Shown here one piece after another: positions 1-5,125 of a stretch of 5,125 bases of DNA. Location: assembly GCA_003663225.1 (NCBI GenBank), contig QMZP01000074.1, positions 1 to 5,125 of the forward strand. Reading direction: 5' to 3'. Source of the stretch: Candidatus Aenigmatarchaeota archaeon (GTDB lineage Archaea > Aenigmatarchaeota > Aenigmatarchaeia > QMZP01). Under the pieces are notes generated by a model. It was not told the DNA's origin. It worked only from the letters and a program-made list of their open reading frames with translations, and did not search any database. Made by a program: the position numbers and the translations under genes. How positions within the stretch are numbered: position 1 is the first letter of the stretch; every line of letters starts with the position of its first letter.

Positions 1-482
1 GCCTTCAAGGCCTCATGGAGCAGGTAGAGGTCCACTGATTTGTCTTCCACCTTCTCGGAATATTTGCCGAGCCCCATGTCTATCACGTACAGCTTCCCGC
101 CCTTCAGTATCATGTTGGATGTGGTGAAGTCCCCGTGCACTATATTGGCCTCGTGGAGCCGCCCCAATGCCTGCCCTATCAGGCCGCTTATCCTGCCCCT
201 CTCCCTGTTGCCTGCTCCATTGAAAGCGTCCTTCACCTTCCTGCCTTCTATGAACTCCATCTCTATGCTAGTATCGGAGGAACTGAATATCCTGGGCACA
301 TCAACGCCGGCGCGCCTCGCCCTTTCCATCAGGCTGTCCTCATGCCTGGTCCTCTGCTTCCTTATCTTCCTGTCAAGCTGCTGGATGCGGTAACCCTTCC
401 TTATCCTGTCCTTCACGAGCACGCCATCCTTCTTGTACAGGACAGCCTCTGCCCCTCTGTATACCACATTTTTATCTGCCAT
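1..482 (-). CDS. bud32: Bud32-type KEOPS kinase/ATPase, 3' end cut by the window edge
   Basis: Reading leftward from the ATG at 482-480, the frame stays open to base 1, giving 160 complete codons; the C-terminus lies outside the window. The family is an atypical small kinase (piD261/Bud32) that works with Kae1 in the KEOPS complex to make t6A in tRNAs reading ANN codons. Visible marks: GAEA at residues 10-13 in place of a glycine-rich loop, VKDRIRKGYR at 23-32 with the likely ATP-binding Lys24, the RTRHE segment ending in Glu48, the catalytic loop HGDFTTSN at 116-123 (Asp118, Asn123), the metal-binding segment IDMGLG at 134-139 (Asp135), and the family motif EDKSVDLY at 146-153. The usual DFG is DMG here. 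Archaeal members are usually a little over 200 residues, so about 50 are missing. An in-frame TGA at 512-510 just upstream shows that it is not fused to Kae1 at its N-terminus, unlike the Kae1-Bud32 fusions of some archaea. It is divergent from proS across a 49-bp gap. Identification is firm. Confidence 0.93.
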   Translation of the reverse strand, partial: MADKNVVYRGAEAVLYKKDGVLVKDRIRKGYRIQQLDRKIRKQRTRHEDSLMERARRAGVDVPRIFSSSDTSIEMEFIEGRKVKDAFNGAGNRERGRISGLIGQALGRLHEANIVHGDFTTSNMILKGGKLYVIDMGLGKYSEKVEDKSVDLYLLHEALK

Positions 483-501
483 ATCCCATAGTTGAAGACC
501 G

Positions 502-510
502 TTTTTAAAT
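502..510. promoter_or_regulatory. Shared TATA-like element between bud32 and proS
   Basis: TTTTTAAAT on the plus strand reads ATTTAAAAA on the minus strand, around a palindromic TTTAAA core at 504-509. The core centre (506.5) is 25.5 nt from the proS ATG at 532 and 24.5 nt from the bud32 ATG at 482. Archaeal TATA boxes normally sit about 25 nt upstream of the transcription start, so either direction would start at or next to the start codon. No second comparably AT-rich element is evident in the 49-bp gap. Bidirectional use is inferred from symmetry and spacing. Confidence 0.7.
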
Positions 511-531
511 CATTTACACCAAAATAAGCCT

Positions 532-1992
532 ATGTCAGCTGGCAAGAAGGAAGCAAAAGGCGACACGGTCGGGATGACTGTACCCAAGAAGGATTTCTCG
601 GAATGGTTCACAGAGGTGATAAAAAAAGCGGAGCTGGCTGACCTGAGGTATAACGCCAAGGGGTTCCTGGTGCACAGGCCGTGGTCGGTCCTCTGCATGA
701 AGGAGATGTACAGGCTCTACGAAGGCGAGCTGGAGAGAAGATGCCACATGCCTGTCTGGTTCCCGGCAGTGATACCCGAGTCCAACTTCAAGAAAGAGGC
801 GGAGCACATAGAGGGGTTCGAGCCCGAGCTGTTTTGGGTGACCCATGCAGGCAGCGACGAGCTTACAGAGAGGCTTGCCCTAAGGCCGACCTCTGAGACG
901 GCGATGTATACCATGTACTCGAAATGGGTCAGGAGCTGGAGGGACCTTCCCCTTAAGCTCTACCAGTCATGCCAGGTATGGCGCTGCGACACCAAGGCGA
1001 CCCGGCCGTTCATACGGGGCAGGGAATTCCACTGGATAGAGGCGCACGACGTCTTCGCTACAGAGGAGGAGGCCAAAAACCAGGTCAAGGAGGACATGGA
1101 GATGACCGAGGTCATAATGCACAGGGAGTTCGGAGTGCCTTTCATATCCTTCCAGAGGCCTGAATGGGACAAGTTCCCTGGGGCAGTGCATACGTATGCG
1201 GCTGACACCATGATGCCTGACGGCAAGGCATTGCAGCAGCCCTCGACGCACCTGCTCGGCCAGAACTTCGCGAAGTCCTTCAATATAAGGTTCAAGGACA
1301 AAGACGAGAAAGAGAAGGTGGCATGGCAGACATGCTACGGGCCTGCCATATGGAGGATGTTTTCAAGCGTGGTGGCGCTGCATGGTGATGACAAGGGCCT
1401 GGTGTTCCCCTTCAAAATAGCGCCCATGCAGGTTGCAATAATACCGATAGGCGGCACTGAGAAGGAAGCGTACGGCCTGCAGAAAGAGCTGATGGAAGCC
1501 GGGATAAGGGTAATCGTGGACGCGAGCGACAACACACCAGGATGGAAGTTCAACCAATGGGAGATGAAGGGCGTTCCAATAAGGATAGAGCTCGGCCCCA
1601 AGGAGGTCAAGGAAGGCAGGCTCACGCTCGTTAGGAGGGACACTGGCAAGAAGACGCAGGTAAACAGGAAGGCAGCCCTGAAATCGGTGCTCACGGAAGG
1701 CGGAGAGCTCACGAAGAGCATAATCAGCAAGGCGGATAATTGGTTCACCGGAAAGATAAGCAACGCATCTAGCATGAAGGAGCTGGGTGAATGCCTGAAG
1801 TCTGGCGGCTTTGTAAGGACAGAGCTATGTTCTGTCGGCAAGGACGGCGAAGCGTGCGCGGACAGGATAAAGGACAGGTTCCACGCAGAGGTAAGGGGTA
1901 AGAGGATTGATGTTGAAGAGAAGCCCAAGGGAGACTGTGTGGTGTGCGGAAGCAAGGCGCAGGAAGTAGTGTACGTGGCAAAGCAATATTAA
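532..1992 (+). CDS. proS: Prolyl-tRNA synthetase, archaeal/eukaryote type (class II)
   Basis: This 486-residue cytoplasmic enzyme charges tRNA-Pro with proline using ATP. It has the archaeal/eukaryote-type layout: class II catalytic core at about 20-295, anticodon-binding domain at about 298-400, and a C-terminal zinc-type domain to the end. Visible marks: RPTSET at 118-123, motif 2 from Arg151 through FIRGREFHWIEAH at 160-172, the substrate segment HTYAADTMMPDGKALQQPST at 220-239, the motif 3 region ending at Arg275, and HGDDKGL at 284-290. Cys433, Cys442, Cys469 and Cys472 form a plausible zinc site, and the chain ends in Tyr486, as is usual in this subtype. There is no YbaK-like insertion, so it is not the bacterial type. 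Two oddities: motif 2 reads R-C-D where R-x-E is expected, and motif 3 seems to carry one extra residue. The ATG at 532 is chosen because a TATA box lies 25.5 nt upstream and no Shine-Dalgarno is present; the next Met (574) fits neither signal. Confidence 0.97.
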   Translation: MSAGKKEAKGDTVGMTVPKKDFSEWFTEVIKKAELADLRYNAKGFLVHRPWSVLCMKEMYRLYEGELERRCHMPVWFPAVIPESNFKKEAEHIEGFEPELFWVTHAGSDELTERLALRPTSETAMYTMYSKWVRSWRDLPLKLYQSCQVWRCDTKATRPFIRGREFHWIEAHDVFATEEEAKNQVKEDMEMTEVIMHREFGVPFISFQRPEWDKFPGAVHTYAADTMMPDGKALQQPSTHLLGQNFAKSFNIRFKDKDEKEKVAWQTCYGPAIWRMFSSVVALHGDDKGLVFPFKIAPMQVAIIPIGGTEKEAYGLQKELMEAGIRVIVDASDNTPGWKFNQWEMKGVPIRIELGPKEVKEGRLTLVRRDTGKKTQVNRKAALKSVLTEGGELTKSIISKADNWFTGKISNASSMKELGECLKSGGFVRTELCSVGKDGEACADRIKDRFHAEVRGKRIDVEEKPKGDCVVCGSKAQEVVYVAKQY

Positions 1993-2005
1993 AAACCCGT
2001 TTCTG

Positions 2006-2013
2006 TTATATTA
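2006..2013 (+). promoter_or_regulatory. TATA-like element of valS
   Basis: TTATATTA lies in the 42-bp gap after the proS stop. Its centre (2009.5) is 25.5 nt upstream of the ATG at 2035, the same spacing as at the other genes here, and only 19.5 nt upstream of the alternative GTG at 2029. It suggests that valS can be transcribed on its own and that its first transcribed base is at or near the ATG. Confidence 0.6.
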
Positions 2014-2034
2014 GTTCAAGCGTATGGTGTGAAT

Positions 2035-4431
2035 ATGGAACCAAAACTAAATGGGAAGAGATGGAGCAAGGACTTTGAACAGCCCATATACGAGGACTGG
2101 AAGAAGAAGGGGAGGTATTCCTTCCAGAAAGGGTCCAAAAAGCCCGTTTTCAGCATAGATACGCCCCCGCCATATGTCAACACCCCTGTTCACATAGGGC
2201 AGGCTACCACTTATGTGCTCATGGATTTCTTTGCAAGGTTCAGAAGGATGACGGGATGGAACGTCCTGTTCCCTCTGGGGCTGGACAGGAACGGGCTCCC
2301 GATAGAGATGGCAGCTGAGAAGAAGTTCAATGTCAGGCTGACAGACCTGCCCAGGGACGATGCACTGGAGAAGTGTGAGAGCATACTTCAGGAATCCAGC
2401 ATGGCATCCACAGAGACGTTCCTGAGATCAGGCATAAGCTTCAACTCATGGGAGCTGGGAAAAGGCATAGGCGACATCTACTACACCGATTCGGAATACT
2501 ACAGGTCCCTTACGCAGGACACATTCATAGACCTGTGGAAGAAGGGCTTGATATACGAGGATGCCAGGACCACGAACTACTGCCCGGGCTGCCAGACTAC
2601 CATAGCGGATGCTGAGGTGGAATACACTGACATGCCCACTGTCTTCAACGACATAAAGTTCAAGGTCAAGGAGACGGGTGAAGAAGTCATCATAGGCACC
2701 ACAAGGCCGGAGCTCGTGTGCACAATAGGCATGGTCATATTCAACCCCAAGGACGAGAGGTACAAGCATCTAGAGGGGAAGACCGCCATAGCGCCGGTGT
2801 TCGACAAGGAAGTGCCGATAAAGGCGCATCCGTCAGCTGACATGGACAAGGGCACGGGCATAATGATGGTGTGCTCTTTCGGTGACCTTGCTGACATAAG
2901 GTTCTTCAGGGAGATGAAGCTGGAGCCGGTAATAGCGATAAACAAGGACGGCACCATGAACGAGAACGCTGGTCCTCTTGAAGGGCTCAAAATCAAGGAG
3001 GCCAGGGAGAAGATGATAGAGATGCTCAGGGAGAACGGCCAGCTGGTGAACCAGGAAAAGGTGATGCACAGGACGCCCGTGTGTGAGAGGAGCAAGGACC
3101 CTATAGAGTTCATAGCCATGCCCGAATTCTATCTGAAGCAGGTTGAGTCAAAGCCGAAGATGAGGGAGTTTGCCAAGAAGATAAACTTCTTCGCGCCGCA
3201 GAGCAGGCAGATAATGCTGGACTGGATAGACAGCGTCAGCATGGACTGGCCCATATCGAGAAGGCGTTATTATGCGACAGAGATACCGCTCTGGTACTGC
3301 AAGCATTGCGGGGAGCCCGTGATACCGGAGAAAGGCAAGTACCACAGGCCGTGGAAGGACAGTGCCCCTGTAGAGAAATGCCCAAAGTGCGGCAAGAGTG
3401 AGTTCAGGGGAGAGACCCGGGTATTTGACACGTGGTTCGATTCGTCCATATCCCCGCTGTACATACTGAAATGGTCCCGGGACCAGCAATTCTTTGACAA
3501 GCACAAGCCATGCACGCTGAGGCCCCAGGGCAAGGAGATAATAAGGACATGGCTGTACTATACCGTGCTCAAAGACTACCTGCTGACCGGCGACTGTATA
3601 TTCCGTGACGCCTGGATAAACTACCACATAGTGGACGGCAAGGGCAAGAAGATGTCCAAGTCCAAGGGTAACGTGGTGAACCCAAAGGAGGTCCTAGACA
3701 AGTTCGGCGCAGAGCCCTTCAGGCTGTGGGCAGCGATAGAAGGCAACCTGACCAAAAAGGATTTTAGGTGTTCGTTCGACAGAATACAGGGCACTGAGAA
3801 GACGCTGACAAAGCTCTGGAACGTTGCCAGGTTCATATCAATGTTCCCTGAGGCAGAGAAGCCCAAGAAGCTGTCGCCGCTCGACGAGTGGGTGATAAGC
3901 GAGATAGACATGCTCGCGGGATATACTCGCGAGCAGTACGAATCATACGACTTCAACGGGCCTGCTACGAGGCTCAAAAACTTCCTTTGGGAAACCTTTG
4001 CTTCGCATTACCTGGAGCTGGTCAAGCACAGGGCCTACAACCAGGAGGGCCAGTTCTCTGACGAGCAGCAGCAGTCGGCACTGTACACGCTCCATTACTG
4101 CCTGGATACCATGCTCAAGCTTCTTGCGCCGGTCATACCGTTCATAACGTACCGGATATACATGGACATGAGGGGCAAGGACATACACACCGAGGAATTC
4201 CCGGCCAAGCCCAAGCCGGACAAGCCTCCGTTCCCCACCGAAGAGCTCATGGAGCTCAACAGCGCTATCTGGAAGGAGAAGAAGGACAGCGGCCTGTCCC
4301 TCAAGTCAGAGGTCGCTTCGGTCACCATACCCGACAAATTCAAGCCCATAGAGAAGGACCTTTCCCTGACCCACAACATAAAGAAGGTGGAATGGGGCAA
4401 GAAAGTTTCGGTATCGCTCGGTTCCCATTAG
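2035..4431 (+). CDS. valS: Valyl-tRNA synthetase, archaeal type (class Ia)
   Basis: This enzyme (798 residues from the ATG at 2035) charges tRNA-Val and hydrolyses mischarged Thr-tRNA-Val. Domains in order: Rossmann core with PPP at 44-46 and the HIGH-equivalent HIGQ at 53-56; a Cys pair at 183/186; CP1 editing domain with GTTRPE at 221-226 and CSFGDLAD at 280-287; ISRRRYY at 407-413; a zinc-type set Cys422/425 and Cys449/452; DTWFDSS at 465-471; KMSKS at 539-543; and the anticodon domain starting with TKLWNVARFI at 592-601. DTWFDSS and the KLWN signature favour ValRS over IleRS. The bacterial C-terminal coiled-coil arm is absent; a short archaeal-like tail ends the protein. It is somewhat shorter than many archaeal ValRS. 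The last His of HIGH is replaced by Gln. A GTG at 2029 in the same frame would add two residues; the ATG is preferred because its TATA spacing matches that of the neighbours. It follows proS by 42 bp on the same strand. Confidence 0.95.
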   Translation: MEPKLNGKRWSKDFEQPIYEDWKKKGRYSFQKGSKKPVFSIDTPPPYVNTPVHIGQATTYVLMDFFARFRRMTGWNVLFPLGLDRNGLPIEMAAEKKFNVRLTDLPRDDALEKCESILQESSMASTETFLRSGISFNSWELGKGIGDIYYTDSEYYRSLTQDTFIDLWKKGLIYEDARTTNYCPGCQTTIADAEVEYTDMPTVFNDIKFKVKETGEEVIIGTTRPELVCTIGMVIFNPKDERYKHLEGKTAIAPVFDKEVPIKAHPSADMDKGTGIMMVCSFGDLADIRFFREMKLEPVIAINKDGTMNENAGPLEGLKIKEAREKMIEMLRENGQLVNQEKVMHRTPVCERSKDPIEFIAMPEFYLKQVESKPKMREFAKKINFFAPQSRQIMLDWIDSVSMDWPISRRRYYATEIPLWYCKHCGEPVIPEKGKYHRPWKDSAPVEKCPKCGKSEFRGETRVFDTWFDSSISPLYILKWSRDQQFFDKHKPCTLRPQGKEIIRTWLYYTVLKDYLLTGDCIFRDAWINYHIVDGKGKKMSKSKGNVVNPKEVLDKFGAEPFRLWAAIEGNLTKKDFRCSFDRIQGTEKTLTKLWNVARFISMFPEAEKPKKLSPLDEWVISEIDMLAGYTREQYESYDFNGPATRLKNFLWETFASHYLELVKHRAYNQEGQFSDEQQQSALYTLHYCLDTMLKLLAPVIPFITYRIYMDMRGKDIHTEEFPAKPKPDKPPFPTEELMELNSAIWKEKKDSGLSLKSEVASVTIPDKFKPIEKDLSLTHNIKKVEWGKKVSVSLGSH

Positions 4432-4439
4432 TGGGAACC
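4420..4439 (+). repeat. Perfect 8-bp inverted repeat around the valS stop codon
   Basis: GGTTCCCA (4420-4427) and TGGGAACC (4432-4439) pair perfectly across a 4-nt loop TTAG that contains the TAG stop (4429-4431). The stem takes in the last codons of valS. No T-run follows directly; the nearest (4473-4478) is 33 nt further on, beyond the next TATA box. It may be an mRNA 3'-end structure or an operator-like palindrome. A classic intrinsic terminator is not supported. Confidence 0.6.
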
Positions 4440-4451
4440 ATGTGGGATATG

Positions 4452-4459
4452 TTTATAAG
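4452..4459 (+). promoter_or_regulatory. TATA-like element of the 53-codon ORF
   Basis: TTTATAAG is the most canonical archaeal TATA box in the window. Its centre (4455.5) is 25.5 nt upstream of the ATG at 4481. A pyrimidine stretch TTTTTTCT at 4473-4480 lies directly before the ATG, which suits an initiator or a T-rich 3' end for upstream transcripts. No Shine-Dalgarno is present. Confidence 0.68.
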
Positions 4460-4480
4460 GCGCCATTCTAAGTTTTTTCT

Positions 4481-4642
4481 ATGCCCGCAGCGAAGTTGGC
4501 CCATCTAGAGAAAGAGCTGTCTATGCTTAATTTGGAGAGCCTGTCCATAAATGTCAAGAAAGGCACTGTGCTGCATACCGAGATAAAGCACATGCTGAGC
4601 CACAGGCATTTCGTGTCAGGCGTCAAGAGCATGGTTTTCTGA
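4481..4642 (+). CDS. Small protein of 53 residues, unrecognised
   Basis: The ATG at 4481 opens a frame that ends at TGA 4640-4642. I do not recognise the product. The first 21 residues (MPAAKLAHLEKELSMLNLES up to L21) are rich in Leu, Lys and Glu and look like an amphipathic helix. The rest is basic, with His at 32, 37, 41 and 43, and ends in Phe53. It has no Cys, signal peptide or membrane segment. Support for its being real: a good TATA box at the standard spacing, a position that fills the gap between valS and the next promoter, and codon choices like the neighbours (both Ile are ATA, the one Arg is AGG, most Lys are AAG). The next gene's TATA-like box begins 4 nt after its stop. The alternative is a short non-coding transcript or a long leader for the next gene. 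Function is unknown. Confidence 0.6.
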   Translation: MPAAKLAHLEKELSMLNLESLSINVKKGTVLHTEIKHMLSHRHFVSGVKSMVF

Positions 4643-4645
4643 CCG

Positions 4646-4652
4646 TTTTATT
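4646..4652 (+). promoter_or_regulatory. TATA-like element of the DUF1624 gene
   Basis: TTTTATT begins 4 nt after the stop of the small ORF, and its centre (4649) is 25 nt upstream of the ATG at 4674. The preceding GACCG also precedes the T-run of the proS element, so GACCGTTTT occurs in both (497-505 and 4641-4649). No Shine-Dalgarno is visible before 4674. The box is weaker than the others, and the call rests mostly on spacing. Confidence 0.5.
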
Positions 4653-4673
4653 CCCGTAGCCGAATAATATAGC

Positions 4674-5125
4674 ATGCTAAGAGGCCCAGGGGGAAGGCTG
4701 TGGGAAGTGGATCTTGCAAGGGGCATCGCAGTAATGCTGATGATTGCCTTCCATGTCCTATTTGATATCAGCTATTTCGCCGGTTATCCCGCGCAGCTGT
4801 CCGACGGCCTTTGGTGGCTGATAGCGAGGACCAGTGCAACCACATTCATATTCCTTGTAGGAGTTTCCATGACGCTCAGCTATTCCAGGCTCACGGACAA
4901 GCGCATGCGTGCCATGGTGAGGAAATACGCAGCAAGGGGATTGAGGATATTCCTGCTCGGGATGGCAATAACCGCGGTGACGTATGTGTTCCTCAATGAA
5001 GGGACCATATGGTTCGGGGTGCTGCATCTCATAGGAGCTTCCATAGCCCTGACATTCCCGCTCCTCGGGCATAAGAGGGCGGGCCTGGCCACTGCCCTGA
5101 TAATACTGGCGGCAGGCTTCCTAAC
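4674..5125 (+). CDS. DUF1624/HGSNAT-like multi-pass membrane acyltransferase, N-terminal part
   Basis: The first 150 codons are visible and the frame is open at the right edge. The sequence fits the heparan-alpha-glucosaminide N-acetyltransferase catalytic family (formerly DUF1624), integral membrane proteins thought to move acetyl groups across or at the membrane; the archaeal substrate is not known. Family marks: WEVDLARGIAVMLMIAFH at 10-27 (charged entry to the first membrane helix, then His27), TFIFLVGVSMTLSYSR at 57-72, a basic loop with RKYAARGLRIF at 83-93, and IWFGVLHLIGASIAL at 112-126. Likely membrane helices lie near 16-37, 46-70, 89-107, 113-131 and from 136 onward. The ATG at 4674 places Arg8, Glu11 and Asp13 just before the first helix, as in the family, and has a TATA-like element 25 nt upstream. 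A role in modifying cell-surface glycans or lipids is inference. It has no clear functional link to the tRNA genes upstream. Confidence 0.85.
   Translation, partial: MLRGPGGRLWEVDLARGIAVMLMIAFHVLFDISYFAGYPAQLSDGLWWLIARTSATTFIFLVGVSMTLSYSRLTDKRMRAMVRKYAARGLRIFLLGMAITAVTYVFLNEGTIWFGVLHLIGASIALTFPLLGHKRAGLATALIILAAGFL

Noticed and set aside
40..491. Plus-strand open frames of about 117 codons at the left edge
   Set aside because: The minus strand here encodes Bud32 with all its main motifs, so these frames are complements of that gene.
1335..1955. Long antisense open frame of 206 codons opposite proS
   Set aside because: It overlies a clearly conserved synthetase, is Ser/Pro/Leu-rich as expected for the complement of GC-rich coding DNA, and has no recognisable domain. 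It is a shadow of proS.
2029..2034. GTG at 2029 as the valS start
   Set aside because: It is in frame and adds only two residues, but its distance to the TATA-like box (19.5 nt) departs from the 24.5-25.5 nt seen at every other gene, while the ATG at 2035 fits.
2869..2898. ValRS editing domain lacks the bacterial P-x-H-x-x-x-D style motif and has CSFGDLAD instead
   Set aside because: From memory, archaeal ValRS commonly have a C-(T/S)-F-G-D-x-x-D segment at this place, so it is most likely normal for the subtype and not a loss of editing.
2577..3627. Antisense open frames of 180 and 159 codons opposite valS
   Set aside because: They lie wholly inside the valS coding region, have no family resemblance and no promoter-like element of their own that I could see. 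They are shadows of valS.
4420..4480. Hairpin plus downstream T-run as an intrinsic terminator of valS
   Set aside because: The six T residues at 4473-4478 are 33 nt past the stem and lie after the next gene's TATA box, so the two parts do not form a standard terminator. The T-run alone could still serve as an archaeal 3' end.
1..5125. CRISPR arrays, insertion sequences, tRNA or rRNA genes, defence or phage genes
   Set aside because: No spaced direct repeats, terminal inverted repeats, transposase motifs, tRNA cloverleaf arms or rRNA-like stretches were seen. Nearly all bases are accounted for by five ordinary genes.

Overview
The window looks like a piece of an archaeal chromosome. Three genes are of archaeal or eukaryote-like type: a stand-alone Bud32 (KEOPS) kinase, a prolyl-tRNA synthetase with a C-terminal Cys4 zinc module and a terminal Tyr, and a valyl-tRNA synthetase with an archaeal-style editing domain and no bacterial C-terminal arm. 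Codon use is even across all genes, with heavy ATA for Ile and AGG for Arg, and I see no sign of recent transfer. The lineage cannot be fixed from this window. A small-genome DPANN archaeon (for example Micrarchaeota-like) is a guess from the aminoacyl-tRNA synthetase sequence style.

Layout: the 5' part of bud32 runs leftward off the left edge (482 to 1, minus). A 49-bp divergent gap holds one near-palindromic TATA element. Rightward from it are proS (532-1992), a 42-bp gap with its own TATA-like box, valS (2035-4431), an 8-bp perfect hairpin wrapped around the valS stop codon, a 53-codon unrecognised small ORF (4481-4642), and the first 150 codons of a multi-pass membrane protein of the DUF1624/HGSNAT acetyltransferase family (4674 to the right edge).

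Functionally, the first three genes serve tRNA: Bud32 is the kinase/ATPase partner of Kae1 in t6A modification, and ProRS and ValRS charge tRNA-Pro and tRNA-Val. The membrane protein seems unrelated and probably acts on an envelope glycan or another acyl acceptor.

The strongest pattern outside the genes is promoter architecture. All five starts have an AT-rich TATA-like element centred 24.5-25.5 nt upstream of the start codon and no clear Shine-Dalgarno sequence. This fits leaderless transcripts, with each gene on its own promoter despite the tight spacing. The single element between bud32 and proS fits both directions. No CRISPR array, mobile element, tRNA or rRNA was seen, and I found no convincing undescribed system. 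The best candidates for a second look are the small ORF, the shared bidirectional TATA box and several substituted catalytic-motif residues in the two synthetases and in Bud32.
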